Assembly (NCBI GenBank): GCA_009731375.1
Contig: BJOX01000022.1
Coordinates: 699,775 to 763,774 of the forward strand
Direction: 5' to 3'
Source of the DNA: Paulinella micropora
Lineage: Eukaryota > Cercozoa > Imbricatea > Euglyphida
DNA: 64,000 nt
This document shows, piece after piece, positions 1-11,447 of the stretch (the stretch's first letter is position 1; each line of letters starts with the position of its first letter). Made by a program: the position numbers and the translations under genes. The notes below the pieces were generated by a model that did not search any database, was not told the origin of the DNA, and saw only the letters and a program-made list of their open reading frames with translations.

Positions 1-454
1 AGAGTGACGTCCGCGAGGCCACCGACACACAGACTTTGCAAACCAGTCTGAAAAACCTGGCAGAGAAGTGAGATCTTCGAGGATTAGGAAAACACCGCGA
101 GAAACCCAACGCCAGCAGTGAAGAGAGTGTTCAAACAAATTTTTGAGCAGATTACTAGCTTAATAGCGATGCTCAAATCTCTCTCTCTCTCTTTCTCTGC
201 CTTGCGACTGGCCTGCAGCTTACTGTCTCCACACACTTCTGCCTTGCTCCGTAGTAGTACATGTAGTATCCAGAATACCTCACGAACATATCCGAAATTT
301 ACAGCATTTTCACAAAAAGTTCAACGGATATCATCTCAATCCACGTGGGTAAAGGAAAAACATATTACTATCTCAATATTTTAGTGCACTGTTTCAAATT
401 CTTACTTTAGATTTAGCTAGCTTTCAATGATGGCTTTAAGGCCCTCTGCTGCTG

Positions 455-460
455 CTACTG

Positions 461-534
<74 letters not shown>

Positions 535-548
535 ACTACTACTACTAC

Positions 549-600
<52 letters not shown>

Positions 601-624
601 CACTACTACCACTACTACTACTAC

Positions 625-683
<59 letters not shown>

Positions 684-685
684 TT
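455..685. repeat. CTA/ACT trinucleotide microsatellite
   Basis: This is an almost uninterrupted run of ACT triplets with short GCT and ACC interruptions. Poly-Thr, poly-Tyr and poly-Ser open frames on both strands come only from the repeat. Confidence 0.95.
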
Positions 686-848
686 ACCGCTTACAGTCAT
701 TTCTTCAATAGTATAGAAATCTTGCCGTTTGTTTTTACTCGTATTCAAGTTTGTGAGTTTTACGCCGCGCAGCGGCAACTTATGATGGCACTCTTTAATA
801 AAACCTTGCCACTCGTTTTTTTACGCAAATACTTTTGATGAGAAATTA

Positions 849-889
849 CTTGCTACTCGTAGGGATGACTTATCCCTACTAGTGGCAAG
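849..889. repeat. 41-nt palindrome (18-nt arms, 5-nt loop)
   Basis: Arm 849-866 pairs with arm 872-889 at 16 of 18 positions around the loop GACTT; the arm tips read CTTGC and GCAAG. Parts of the arms recur nearby (TTGCCACTCG near 808, CTCGTAGGGATGA near 962), so this may be a remnant of a small inverted-repeat element. Confidence 0.6.
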
Positions 890-1599
890 TATTTTCTTAC
901 CGTATTAAACGTGTTTGCGTTAATGATCGTATTTTACGCAATCACTCTTTTCAGTGATAAACTCGTAGGGATGAGGCACGTGGTGTGCTTACAGCGCTTT
1001 AGTTTGTAGTGTAGCTATTTAGCGGAACTCCACTGGAGACGTAGGGTAGCTCACTGGCGCTTGCTTATTGACCTGATATAGTTGTTAGTTGCGGATTGTG
1101 GTAGGACACTGATTCGTAAGGGAGGCTAATTAAGGGGGAGCATTGGACATTAATTAGACCCTTTCTCCTCAGTTATGTCCCTTATTGCTCCACAGTCACT
1201 GGCATGCATGTAAAAAGCAAGTCAAAATGTTGTTTTCCGTCACTCTTGTTTCAATGGACAAAAACCTCCGCACTTGCTTTCCGTCTTAAACCTGCACTCG
1301 GGGCGTCCCGGGGGGCCCCTCCTACCGGCTTGCGACTTCCAACCGTGTCAAAGAATTTAACAATACTGAGCAATTCCCGCCAGTCCAAGCCGACATCACA
1401 AAGGATGTACCTTCCAGAAACCCACGTAACGCACGGATATGGGTAAAAAGGGTAATGGTAAAAAGCTGGTGACACCAGTAGCAGGATAAGTACTACAATT
1501 GACTGTATTAACAAATAATAATACTACTAACAGTAACGACTACTACTAACAGATAATTGAAGTTATTTTTCCAAATGTAAATTTCGGACACTTGAAATT

Positions 1600-1889
1600 A
1601 TAAGTTAGACTTGAAGCCATCCTTCAAGTGTTTTACAGCTGTTTCAAGTTACGCGAGCTCACCAACTCACAATCTACGTTCAAAAGGCAGGTGTGTTCGC
1701 ATTTTGCATTCCAAGTCTGCAAACAAGTAGACTTGAAACTACGTAAATAAACGAAGTGACCTCTCAGCTATTTACTGGTATTTCACCTGCTCTCAGGAGT
1801 CAGGACTTCATGCAGCAATAGAGATCTTTAATAAGAGACTTCGTTGTGTATTTATCCCTTGGGGTTGTATCCAAACTCACACCCTTGGG
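1600..1889. mobile_element. Diverged LTR fragment related to element G
   Basis: The segment aligns with the distal half of the element G LTR (about 11,760-12,017). Shared blocks in the same order include CAATCTACGTTC, ACGTAAATAAA, GAAGTGACCTCTC, ATTTACTGGTATTTCACCTG and a final GTTGTATNCAAACTCACA. It is clearly older than the two LTRs of element G because many substitutions separate it from them. A solo LTR remnant is likely. Confidence 0.65.
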
Positions 1890-1997
1890 GTCCATCCAAA
1901 CTCCGTGGCACACCACTTTGAACTTCTCTTTTTGAGAAAATCTTTCAGCCCGGATGATATTAAAATTCAATACTTAATATTATCAGACTTAGCACCT

Positions 1998-2265
1998 TAA
2001 CGACGACCAAAACCTTTACCGTTGATAAGACACTCTTTTTGACCTGTTCATTAGATTCTCCTCTGCACGACGTTTCGACTTCACTAACTAGTTTTCGATT
2101 TCGTTCAGAAATGATTTCAAACGATCAGTTCAAAGCTTTTTAGCTATTGCCATTTTTCCCATCCGTATTACCTTTCTTCCCCGATTTCCAGTGAAACACG
2201 TTTTACAGTAAATTTTGGGACAAGGAAATACACCGAAGAACGCAATACTTTTCCGTTCCCAGTCA
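1998..2265 (+). repeat. Element G 5' LTR, first part
   Basis: It matches 23,131-23,405 with few substitutions and one small indel (ACTTCA present only on the right). It ends at AGTCA, the target site duplicated by copia-1. The LTR may begin up to about 100 bp further left. Confidence 0.8.
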
Positions 2266-2505
2266 TGTTAGACTATAGATTTGGTAACTAATATATCCAT
2301 GTATTTAGCCGGGTTATGCGGTTAGATCCCCTATCAGAATAACTAATGCCAATCCACCTTAATGAACCGAGTGGATATATCTGCCCCCATTAAGTGGGTC
2401 CAGTTATTGTTCTGTTATTAATACCTACCAATCGTTTTAGTCATCCGTTACTGTTGGGTAAAGTATAATCATTAAAGTCATTCTTCGGTATATCGTAAGT
2501 CAATA
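2266..2505 (+). repeat. Copia-1 5' LTR
   Basis: It starts TGTTAGACTATAG and ends GTAAGTCAATA. It is 240 bp long and equals 11,448-11,687 except for 4 substitutions, indicating a fairly recent insertion. Confidence 0.95.
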
Positions 2506-2517
2506 GGTTATGAGAGT
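2506..2517 (+). promoter_or_regulatory. Copia-1 primer-binding site
   Basis: GGTTATGAGAG directly follows the 5' LTR. Copia-2 has GGTTATGAGC at the same place. This conserved position and sequence mark a minus-strand primer site; I cannot assign the tRNA with certainty, although Ty1/copia elements often use initiator-Met tRNA. Confidence 0.65.
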
Positions 2518-3093
2518 GTCTCCAAGAACCGAAGAAAGCTGGCACCTACACCCAGAGGGACGTTGTCTTGTTCGTGTTTGGTGTCAGAGCAGAACTAATT
2601 TCTGTCTACTGTTAGGTAACTGGAGTGGCCCTGTGCGAGTTGAGCTGAGTCTCAGCGCAGTGGGTGGTGGTTAGAGGCCGTTCGAGCTCAGCCAGCCAGC
2701 CCGCCAAGGCGTCAAGAGTTCCCCGAGGAACGTTCCGTGGACAGTGGCGAAGGAAGCCAGACGTCCAGCTCCCAGTTCCGCCGGCAACCACGGTTCCTGG
2801 CAACCTTTCTCTGCACAACAGTCCTGGCTTTGATCCGGTTTTGGGTGAGCATTCTAGCAGTGGCCCGTTTACGTTCGGCCCCACTAGCAAAGAGCTCATT
2901 CATTCGTTTGGCGTCAGCCGCCGACGTTGGACTTTTTCCCCAGTGGGCTGGTCTGAAGGACCCCCCAGCTGTGGCGAGAAACCCCAAAAGCCAACAGTTC
3001 CAGTCGTCGGGACAAGAGGCTTTGCTCTCCTTTTGCCGACGTACGCTCAACAAGTCTCTGATCAAGTACCTTGGGTAAGCACTAAGGTAAGAA
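2518..3093 (+). other. Copia-1 leader region
   Basis: This is a GC-richer leader before Gag. A 113-codon frame (2,737-3,078) is in phase with Gag but ends 15 bp before the Gag start, and two other frames overlap it on both strands. None has a recognisable domain, so I treat the stretch as untranslated leader or eroded Gag N-terminus. Confidence 0.5.
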
Positions 3094-3896
3094 ATGGCCT
3101 CACATACCTTCCCGAAAGTGAAACTAGATATAAAAATTCCTCCCCTCTCAAGGAATATAAAAGACTTTAAGATGTATGAGACTACCTTGACAGCTGTTCT
3201 AAGATTAGTTAACCCATCGATAATTCCTTGCTTAGAGGGAAGAGTCATAGTCTTTCCCAGCACTGTCAAGAGTGAGCCTACACTGCTAACTCCTTCCTCT
3301 AAATCACCGTCAGACAGACCAACGTCACAGTCAATCACACAGAGAGAGATAGAGGATGAAGAAAAGCAAGATCACACGAGGAGAAGAAGAGAGCTGAAAG
3401 ATGAGTTGCTCGCTTACCTCATTTCCTCATGTCAGCTGAATCCGGATGCTATGACATTGTTGCCTGAAGCAGAAGGTGAACCAGCAAAATTCTGGAATGC
3501 TATAGTAGACAAGTACAGAGGATTAGACGACATAGCTAAGGCACGTCGATTAGACAAGCTAGACGCTGTGCAGGGTCCTAGTTCGATGAGTAAGGTAGAA
3601 ACATGGCTTACAAAATACAAGACACTAGTCAGACAAGTCGAGTTAGACGAAGGAAGAGCAGAGTCAGACTACAGAAGCTATTTAGACACCTACAACACCT
3701 AGACCCTCTGTCAACTCTTTACACTACATGGCAGCACATGGATCAAAGATGGGACTGGAAACATCTAACTCTAAAGATAGTGCAGGTCACACAAGAGTAC
3801 AACAACGAAAAACTGTACAGGGAAGTAATAACACCGCAAAAAGGAAAGCAGGTAGTGTTTAGTACAGTGTCGACGACGAAGGATTCTGAACTAAAA
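3094..3896 (+). pseudogene. gag: Copia-1 Gag (capsid), frameshifted
   Basis: Gag packages the element RNA into virus-like particles. The frame opens with MASHTFPKVKLDIKIPP and continues with a helical capsid-like region (LLAYLISSCQ, AKFWNAIVDKY, TWLTKYKTLV) resembling UBN2/Retrotran_gag copia capsids. It stops at 3,702 after a frameshift; the following frame (from about 3,690) carries the rest to 3,896. An in-frame TGA at 3,897 precedes the zinc knuckle. Family assignment rests on position and pattern. Confidence 0.7.
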
Positions 3897-5331
3897 TGAT
3901 ACTGCTGTAAGCAAGCTGGGCATATGTGTTATGAATGTACGTCGACGTGTGTACGAACAGATTGCAGAGAGGGAAAACGAGGTGTCAGACACACAGGTAG
4001 TGATTGCTCTTTCACTAAAAGCATATCAGCAAGACAGGGAAAGACAACTAAGCCTAAGTCATTTGACAGACCACGTAAACCCACTCAAAAGGAAAGCTCT
4101 TCTGACAACTCTAGCTCTAAACACAAGCTAAGGAAAGGCAGCATAATGAACAAGAGAAAAGGACCTAGGAAAGGTAAGTTCATTTGTGTAGGTGAGGAGC
4201 AGGAAGAGGAAGAGAACGAATCATCACAAAACGAGAAAGAGTCAGTAGCTCCACTAGAGGATGAAGAAGTAGAGTCATCAGAACAGTCAGATCAGGGTAG
4301 TCAGAAAGATGATGACAATGACGAGACTGGGGACTCACTACAACTCATACAGTGGATACACATGAACGTGGAAGTGAAGAAGAGGGAGAGTAAGAGTAGG
4401 CCTCAGACCAACCCTATCCCCATTCCCATCCCACGTACTCAACAGCAAGTTAAACCCCTAGCTAGACCCCCACAGGAGTTTAGAGGGATTGACCCCAGCA
4501 TCTTTCACGTCCCATACTTCACTAGCGACTTTCTGCTGAAATACGCATTATTAGAAGCACAGAGTAGACATTTAGGGCGCGATCTCTCGTTAGTTTTGAC
4601 AGAGCTTTTTGGTGTTGTCCCCATTGACACTATCCCTTTAAAACCAGTTAATCTTAATTATGCTAAGGTTTGGACATCAAGAAAAATTGAGACACCAGAG
4701 GAGTTTTTGATCCCTGATAACAAGAGATGCGAGGGCATAGTCAGACAGACAGGCAAGCGTTGTAAGTGAACCTTAGGCCTCTGTAGGAAAGGAGGACCGG
4801 GAGCAAGCGCAGCCTGGAGGCTGACTAGGTTCAAAAACTGTGAGTTTCACAAGCCAAAACTCAGACCAGACTCTGAAAAAAGCCCTGAAATGACAGAAAA
4901 AGCGAAAGCTCTCATGATAGCTGCGCTAGCAGAGATTAGAGACCCCGTTCTATACGATCGTGTTTACAAAGGGATTCCAAGAGATCAGGATGGATGTCCT
5001 TTGCCCCCAACACACCTAGCAGCGATCTCTAGCAATATTCCACCAGATGAACTCAAGATAGGAACTATGGCTTTATGCGTGAACAGTGATAGGCCTAGAT
5101 CACCTCATGTAGTCAGGATGGATAGTGCTCAGCCAGTTAGCCCAGCACCAACAGAGGCTAGTCAGAGTGAGAGCATAAACGAAGGAGTAAATGAGACAGC
5201 AAGAACTGACCGATCAGAAAGAGAAGATGAAGAAGAGGAATCCTTTGAACATACTCCGGGAGATTGGACAAACCCAGACAGCAGTCAGTATGGTCAATTC
5301 CCGAATAAGTGGATGTCCCCTTCAAATTATT
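3897..5331 (+). pseudogene. Copia-1 nucleocapsid knuckle, acidic linker and extra zinc module
   Basis: One frame runs through the segment. It starts with YCCKQAGHMCYEC, a CX2CX4HX4C nucleocapsid knuckle in which the TGA at 3,897 stands where the first Cys is expected. An acidic, Ser/Glu-rich linker follows. At about 4,725-4,855 is a second Cys/His module, RCEGIVRQTGKRCK then NCEFHKPK, split by an in-frame TGA (4,767-4,769). Copia-2 has the same module in the same place. From 4,890 the frame stays open to the assembly gap. The linker function is unknown; such a module is not usual between Gag and protease of Ty1/copia elements. Confidence 0.65.
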
Positions 5332-5341
5332 NNNNNNNNNN
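5332..5341. other. Assembly gap (10 N)
   Basis: Ten Ns interrupt copia-1 between the linker and the protease region. The missing length is unknown, so frame changes here cannot be judged. Confidence 0.99.
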
Positions 5342-8300
5342 AATAATCTCACTAAATCGGAACTCAAGGAGATAGGATACGAAAGAAGAGTAGCTACAGA
5401 AACCCCAGATACCCCAGGTAGTAAAGATAGGGTAGATTCAGATGACAGAGGGGGAGAAACTGTTATCAGACGTAGGGGAAAGAGTAGCTATAGGTCCTAG
5501 CTTGATGTTAAAGCATGGCCATCATTACTCCCAGCACAGGCGGCAAGTAGTAGCTCTAGTAGCACAACAGGGCCTCTAGCGGCTAGTCAAGCTAGTAGTA
5601 ACAGTAGTACAGATCAGTCTGCCTCTGCTGAACGCCCCATAAGTAGTGCAAAGAGTAGTACAGAGCCAGCTAGTGCTAGTACACAGGACAGCGATAGTGC
5701 TCCTACGGCTAACACCAGGGTAGCATCGCCGCCGCACAATCAACCGGGTAGAATAGAAAGCTACTTCACTGAATTGTTTGACGCCATCCACCGGGGGAGT
5801 TTCGCAGTCGATTTCAGATCGGCGGGAGCATACAACCGGGATGAAACAATAAACATCTTTTATTCAGGTTTACGCACAGTCATAGAACAGTATGTAGTAA
5901 ACATGTGTATAAGAAGTGAGGATGTAGACGCTACCCAATTTGCCATAAGTTTTCCTTATATCGCTTATACTAATTCGCACCCTTACATTCAAGAGATCTT
6001 AGGTCCTGTCCCCAGAGCAAGTCCGATTGAAGAGCCGGGAACTGAAGAAGAAGATGAGGAAAGAAATGAAGGTGGTAGTATCATGCACAATGCCCATGCT
6101 ATGGTCAATCTGTCTAGAGATAGTATAGTTGACGATAGTGCTTGTAGCACAAACACATCACCCAACAAAGAACTGTTCACTAATCTAGTGAAAGGACAGG
6201 CCAAGTTCAGAACAGCTAACAGCATCATAACTACATCCCTGAAAGGTCAGATGTCAGTGCAGTTAGCTGGAGTCGGAGAAGAGATAGACGTAGTTGCTAG
6301 GAATGCGGTATACAACCCAGATCTGCCATACACCCTGATATCTACCGCCACTTGGGATAATTCGGGAAATGCTGTATTGCATCAGAATGGACAGATCATT
6401 TTGGTAGACAAACCCATACCAGTTGATAAGGGAGCAATTCTTGCGCAAGGTCGCAGAGTCCAGAACAACATATACGTTTGGGATACGCCTGGCATAAAGC
6501 AACTCGATTCTAACCTCATCTTTGACCCACACACAGGGAAGCAGGTTGGCAGTAGGAAGAAACTTGCTAAACTGAATGATCGAAAGAAGAAGCACATAAA
6601 CCACAGTGCCACACAACAATTCACTGCACCAAATGCTATCACAGGTTATCCATTTTGTGGAAATGTATCAGCATGTGTTTGTGGATGGGGATGTGACCAT
6701 GGTTGTAACTATGTGCCATACACATACGAATGTGACACTGAACTTGGAGAGAAAGCAAACGACAACACATACCATTTCTCATACCTCTTACCTGTTGTCC
6801 GTCCAGATGCGAGCAAGAACATTCATTTCGTTATACTTCACCGCATGGCATTACATAGAGGCGGTGCGGCGATGGATAGGCTAGCTAAGGCGCAGGGATG
6901 GACGATCATAGGAAAGGATTGGAGAGAAGCCGTGAGAAAGTGTGAGTGCTGTAGTCTAGCTAAGATGCGAGAAGTAGATCACATTTCGAAGAACAGATAT
7001 GACAGGGATTGGGCCCCAGGAGAATGCTTAATCATGGATACTCAGTTTTACTTAGTATTGTCCCATGATGGTAGGAAATACAAGTACACCATTAAGTGCG
7101 TAGCTAGCGGATACGTAAAGGACTACTACCTAAAACAAAAGAACGAGTTTTTCGACTATTTTCTTGAGGCAGTTGCATTCTTTGAACTTTAGACAGGAAA
7201 TGCTGTTAGAATGGTCAAGTCAGATCAGGAGTATAGGGGATACGGAGTTTTTAAATCCTGGATTAAGCGTACAGGAGTAGAATTCTACCCGTCCCCTAAG
7301 GGCCACAGTAAGAGTAATGCAGTGATAGAAAGATCACATCTAACCATCGAAGGCCCAGCAACAGCTGCCGGACTTGACGCGGGTTTGCCCATAAGTTTTT
7401 GGACAGACATGGAAAAGAACTCTACTTACATCGAAAATAGGATACCTAACGCACACGGAAGGTTCAAGGGTATTTCCCCTTTTGAGGCCATCTGCAAGAA
7501 GAAACCGCTAATGTCACACCTAAAACCCATTGGTTGTGCTGCTATCATGAAGGTAGAGAATAAGAAGGGAGAGCCCAAGGGTGTGCCTGTAATATTTCTA
7601 GGGTACGAACCAACCACAGGATACTACAGAGTGTATGATCCTATAGGCAAACGTATCTACGGAGATCTGAGAGATGTTCGTTTCGATGTGAATCGCATGG
7701 GAAAAAGAGTAGCTGCTAAAGATCTCAAGATAGACCCCCTAGAGGACGAGAAGTTAGACCGCACACATATCAGAAAGGGACGTGCCATTCGTCCAGGGGG
7801 AGCGTTGAAAGCAATCTCAGGAAAGATGGAACCTACGCATTACATGGACTTCGGAGAGGGAAAAGCAGAGAGAATGTTGGATAGTGAAATAGAGAAATAT
7901 AGGATTATTTCAGTCGGTACGACCAGTCTTATCAACCCCCCAGAAGTCAGCGTAGAAACCCCAGTTGTGCCCAAGTTGGACGAAGGAGAACAAACTCAGT
8001 CAGTCTTATCTCCAAATAAGCCCAACCCCGCTACTTTTCGTTCATGGACGCAGGGTGAGATATCCGGTGATAATCTCATACCCGCGGGACAGAAGAGAGT
8101 AAGACCACAGAAGCAACCAGTTGCTCCTCCAGTTAGCGTAGCACCAGCTACTGTAGCGTCAACACAACCACCACCCATATTGCCTGCAGCAAAATTGCTT
8201 GAGGTAGTACCCGATTTTGCTCATAATGCTTGCTTTTACTCTGCCATTGAACTGCCTCCCGATATCAAACCACAAGATAAGCAGGCAGCAAGAGAGAAAG

Positions 8301-8731
8301 AGATACAGCAGCAGGAAGAGTTGAGATCGTTCGAATGGGTGAGAGAGACAGAGGCGAGGAGAAGCGGCAGTAGAATATTACCACTAACATGGGTAGATAC
8401 GGTCAAGCCAGACCCTAAAGGTAGTACTTATTGCAAGGCTAGAACAGCAATAAGAGGAGATTTAATGGAACCTGGTATTCATTTTAATGCTAAACGTACA
8501 TATTCTCCTACTGCCCATCACCGCACATTTCTCATGTTTGTTGCGCACGCTGCTGTTCATAATAGAGATTTGAGGCTTGTTGACTTTGTCACTGCATACT
8601 TGCACGCTATCATGCCTTACACCATCTACGCACGCCCCCCACCTGGTTTTGAGCGTGTTGGATGGGTGTGGCTCATTCTCAAAGCGTATTACGGTCACCT
8701 GAATCAGGACGGCTTTGGTACGGTGTTTTGA
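5342..8731 (+). pseudogene. pol: Copia-1 Pol: protease, integrase and N-terminal reverse transcriptase
   Basis: One frame carries three domains. Protease: IVDDSACSTNT near 6,128-6,160, an aspartic site with DSA in place of DSG/DTG. Integrase: an HH-CC zinc region (HRMALHRGG, then CECCSLAKM, 6,838-6,966), a catalytic core starting at MDTQFY, the second acidic residue in KSDQEY, and the glutamate in NAVIERSH. Reverse transcriptase fingers: WVDTVKPD, KARTAIRGDLMEPG, then RLVDFVTAYLHA with the first catalytic Asp. In-frame TAG codons at 5,498 and 7,190 interrupt it; the second stands where copia-2 has Gln (ERQTGN). The frame is lost near 8,715. Confidence 0.88.
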
Positions 8732-9160
8732 ATGAGATAGTGGTTAAGTTTGGGTTCAAGCCCCTTGCCATTGACAAGGCATCGTATTCGATTGTGAAGA
8801 ACAACAACCCACTGCACACCACATTGATCACATTTCATGTAGATGATGGATTGCATGTAGCTAACGAGAAAGAACACCTTGAGTTAGTTAAGTTCTTCCA
8901 GAATAGTGGTTTGAGATGCAAGGACCTCGGTGTTGCCACATCGTTCAAAAACATTTCTCTCGATCATTTCGAGAATGGCATCCTTGTACACCAGAGGATT
9001 TATATTTAAGCCGTGTTGCTCAAGCTTGGCTATGACGGCGCTATTCCCGCCAAGTCCCCCAATACCTCTGATGTTGTTCGTCCACTCAAGCCAGGACATC
9101 CCATTCGTACTCTCATCGGTATCTTACTTTTCGTAGCAGTCAACACTCAGCCTTTGATCG
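8700..9160 (+). pseudogene. Copia-1 reverse transcriptase palm, shifted frame
   Basis: After a frameshift the palm continues with SGRLWYGVLNEIV and the catalytic FHVDDGLHVANE (YxDD equivalent). A TAA at 9,007-9,009 interrupts what should read on into LLKLGYDGAIPAKSP, the usual copia stretch before the connection domain. A further shift near 9,155, with probable loss of sequence, leads into the RNase H frame. Confidence 0.85.
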
Positions 9161-9925
9161 TTGTGCTTTGAACATGGCAGCTTTGGATATGATTCCGAAC
9201 CCCCTCGTGCGTATTCGCGTATCGATAAGATTTGCAGGTTCTTGCTTACTCCTCGTGGGATTTTCTTTCGTAGAGCGGACAAAACTATCACTTTGATGTG
9301 GAGTTACGCTAACCAGGCTCAGCGTAAGCACAGGCAGTTTTCCGGGTCGCCCGTGATGGAATCGTTTCAGGACATTGACCCTACTCATTTAGCTCAGAAC
9401 TCAGTCAAGCTCGGTGAAGGGGAAATTCCAAAGGAAATCCGGCAAAAGACCCCTGTGTTCGGTTATTGCGATTCCGATTTCGCATCTTGTGTTGAGGACA
9501 GAAGATCTCGAAGTGGTTTCATTTTCTTCTTTCACTTGTCCCTGATTTCAGTTTTCTCTAAGTTGCAGTCCGTTGTTGCCAATTTGACTGTCGAAGCTGA
9601 GATTATAGCCGCAAATGAGGCGGTTAGGGAGGCAGAGGCCATTCGGAAGGTGCTGCTAGATATGGGTTACTCGCCGGGCACCATCCCGATCCTCGAGGAT
9701 AACTCAGGAGCTATCTCATTGTTAGCTCGTGGCTTGGGTGAAAACCGTACTAAACACATTGCAGTGCGTTTTCATTACTTAGTCGACAGGTGCCGTGCAA
9801 GGTCCGTGCAGTTGTACAAAATTGCGTCAAAGAAAAATTTAGCAGATTACCTGACTAAATCTCTTGCACCTCCGCAATTCTCGCCAATCTGCGGGCATGT
9901 CACGGTAGAAATGCCGATTGGATAG
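9161..9925 (+). pseudogene. Copia-1 connection and RNase H domain
   Basis: RNase H degrades the RNA strand during reverse transcription. Copia hallmarks occur in order: YCDSDFASCVEDRRSRSG, a SK-Q stretch, VEAEIIAANEAVREAEAIRK, ILEDNSGAI, KHIAVRFHYLVD and ADYLTKSL near the C-terminus. The terminal TGA region ends Pol. The domain itself is intact but is cut off from the rest of Pol by the upstream lesions. Confidence 0.9.
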
Positions 9926-11439
9926 CTTTGCTTTATTGTATTATGCATTCCGCACCATGCGTTATATGACATTATTGTTTGCTGTATTTTGATTGATTGT
10001 GTATTTGCTCTTGTCTCCTTTAATGTCTAAATATTTATCAACTAAACTCACTTTTGCTACATGAAACTCCGAAAGCGAGGGGGAGAGAGAGCCACTGCTG
10101 TTATTGCGACATAAGAAGTTTATACATGTTACATAGATTATATCGCATGTGTCGATGATCTACTTTGCTATATAGACTGAATCGAAGTTAATGTCATGAT
10201 AATAGTTAATAGTAATATATGACCAGAAATATAGATTGTAAACTAAGTAGACCCAATGAGGCCACCAGGGAGCTTTGAACTATGGTTATAATTTTGTTAG
10301 CGCAACTAAATGGTAGACATAGTTGTCGATGTGATCGGATCGCTCATATTTCTCGGTATATGCTTTGTATCCTATGACAACCGTCAGATGTAATAGATAA
10401 TTAATGTTAAAATGCAACCTTTAATGTCATTATCTCCATGTTGATGTTTTCTGTTGTAATGTCGGTAATGTTGCGCGTCTATACAGAATTATTTCATGAT
10501 GATGTTGTCATATGTTGTTTCTTATGGTTACATGCTTATCTATATGCTATGACTATATACATCTTACCAGCAGGTGCTTCAGGTAGCGGAACCGGCATGT
10601 TCATAACTGCGTATAGGCTGTGGAGGCCCAGCATGTTTGTTTTGCTGCTATCTAGCGATATCTTTACCTGCCTGCGTACTGTATATAAGTCATATTTGCC
10701 CGGTCATATATTAAGTAATTATACCTGTTTTTATGCATTATCGTATGTGCATCATAAATATGTGCGTTTATTATCGTTTCTGTGCACGTCTCATTGCATG
10801 AGTTTGTATTTGTGTGTGCAGACGGGTATATGCGGGTTTGCGAATTTCACGCAAAATTTACGCTCATTTTTATGTTTTATGCTTAGACAACCTTGCAGGG
10901 ACCCAGACAATGCGTTCCTGACAATGCTAATCGGGTTTGATATTTCCCCGATATTTAACTATTTAAATCATGTACGATGATTACATATTCTATGTTTATG
11001 ACTATTAGTGCATATTTTTCAAATTTATATCAACTGGGATCAACTCATATTTGCCTATGATAGTATCATACCATGATATTTCATCCAGTTAGAGTCTCCC
11101 CTTGAAGTAAGTTAGAAATAATAAGTTTCTGGGAAGCAGTATAAAGGTAGCTAGATTAAGGAATAGCACTGAGGGGTGCGAGCGCTCTACTACCTACGTC
11201 ACACTGCTATTACAGGACTATAGTACGTGAATCACACGTACTACGCTATGGGCCGGGGCATAGCTCTGAATGGGACATCCCTGTGAGCCGATGTATCTAC
11301 TTCTACGAGAGGAAAGGGAGTGGATAATCGATAGGTGTAATATTAATTTAATTTCCATCATTTTTATGCTAATACATATTTCCGCAGGCTTAAGGATTAT
11401 CTTTAATTATGTTACAGTTTGTACTAATCTAAAGTAATC
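9926..11439 (+). other. Copia-1 3' region with a hydrophobic ORF
   Basis: About 1.5 kb of T-rich sequence separates RNase H from the 3' LTR, which is long for a copia element. A 180-codon frame at 10,438-10,980 would encode a Leu/Phe/Cys-rich, strongly hydrophobic protein with several possible membrane segments. The position matches env-like ORFs of some plant elements, but T-rich DNA gives hydrophobic frames by chance and I recognise no domain. Confidence 0.4.
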
Positions 11440-11447
11440 AGGGGGAG
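11440..11447 (+). promoter_or_regulatory. Copia-1 polypurine tract
   Basis: AGGGGGAG lies immediately before the 3' LTR and is the expected plus-strand primer. Copia-2 has AAGGGGAG in the same place. Confidence 0.8.

Larger units (their letters stand above)
1..1599. other. Gene-free left flank
   Basis: I find no supportable gene here. Open frames at 118-384 and 1,204-1,446 are short, lack recognisable domains and overlap frames on the other strand. The stretch holds a trinucleotide microsatellite and a strong palindrome, listed separately. Confidence 0.6.

Noticed and set aside
427-778. Thr/Tyr and Ser homopolymer proteins
   Set aside because: They are artefacts of the ACT triplet array.
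2664-3338. Long overlapping frames in the copia-1 leader, one of 208 codons on the minus strand
   Set aside because: They overlap each other on both strands, lack domains and precede a recognisable Gag. GC-rich composition explains them.
3897-4769. Alternative genetic code with TGA as a sense codon
   Set aside because: TGA replaces Cys once, Trp once (PLV fibre) and an uncertain residue once, and TAG and TAA also occur in frame. Simple decay explains all of them.
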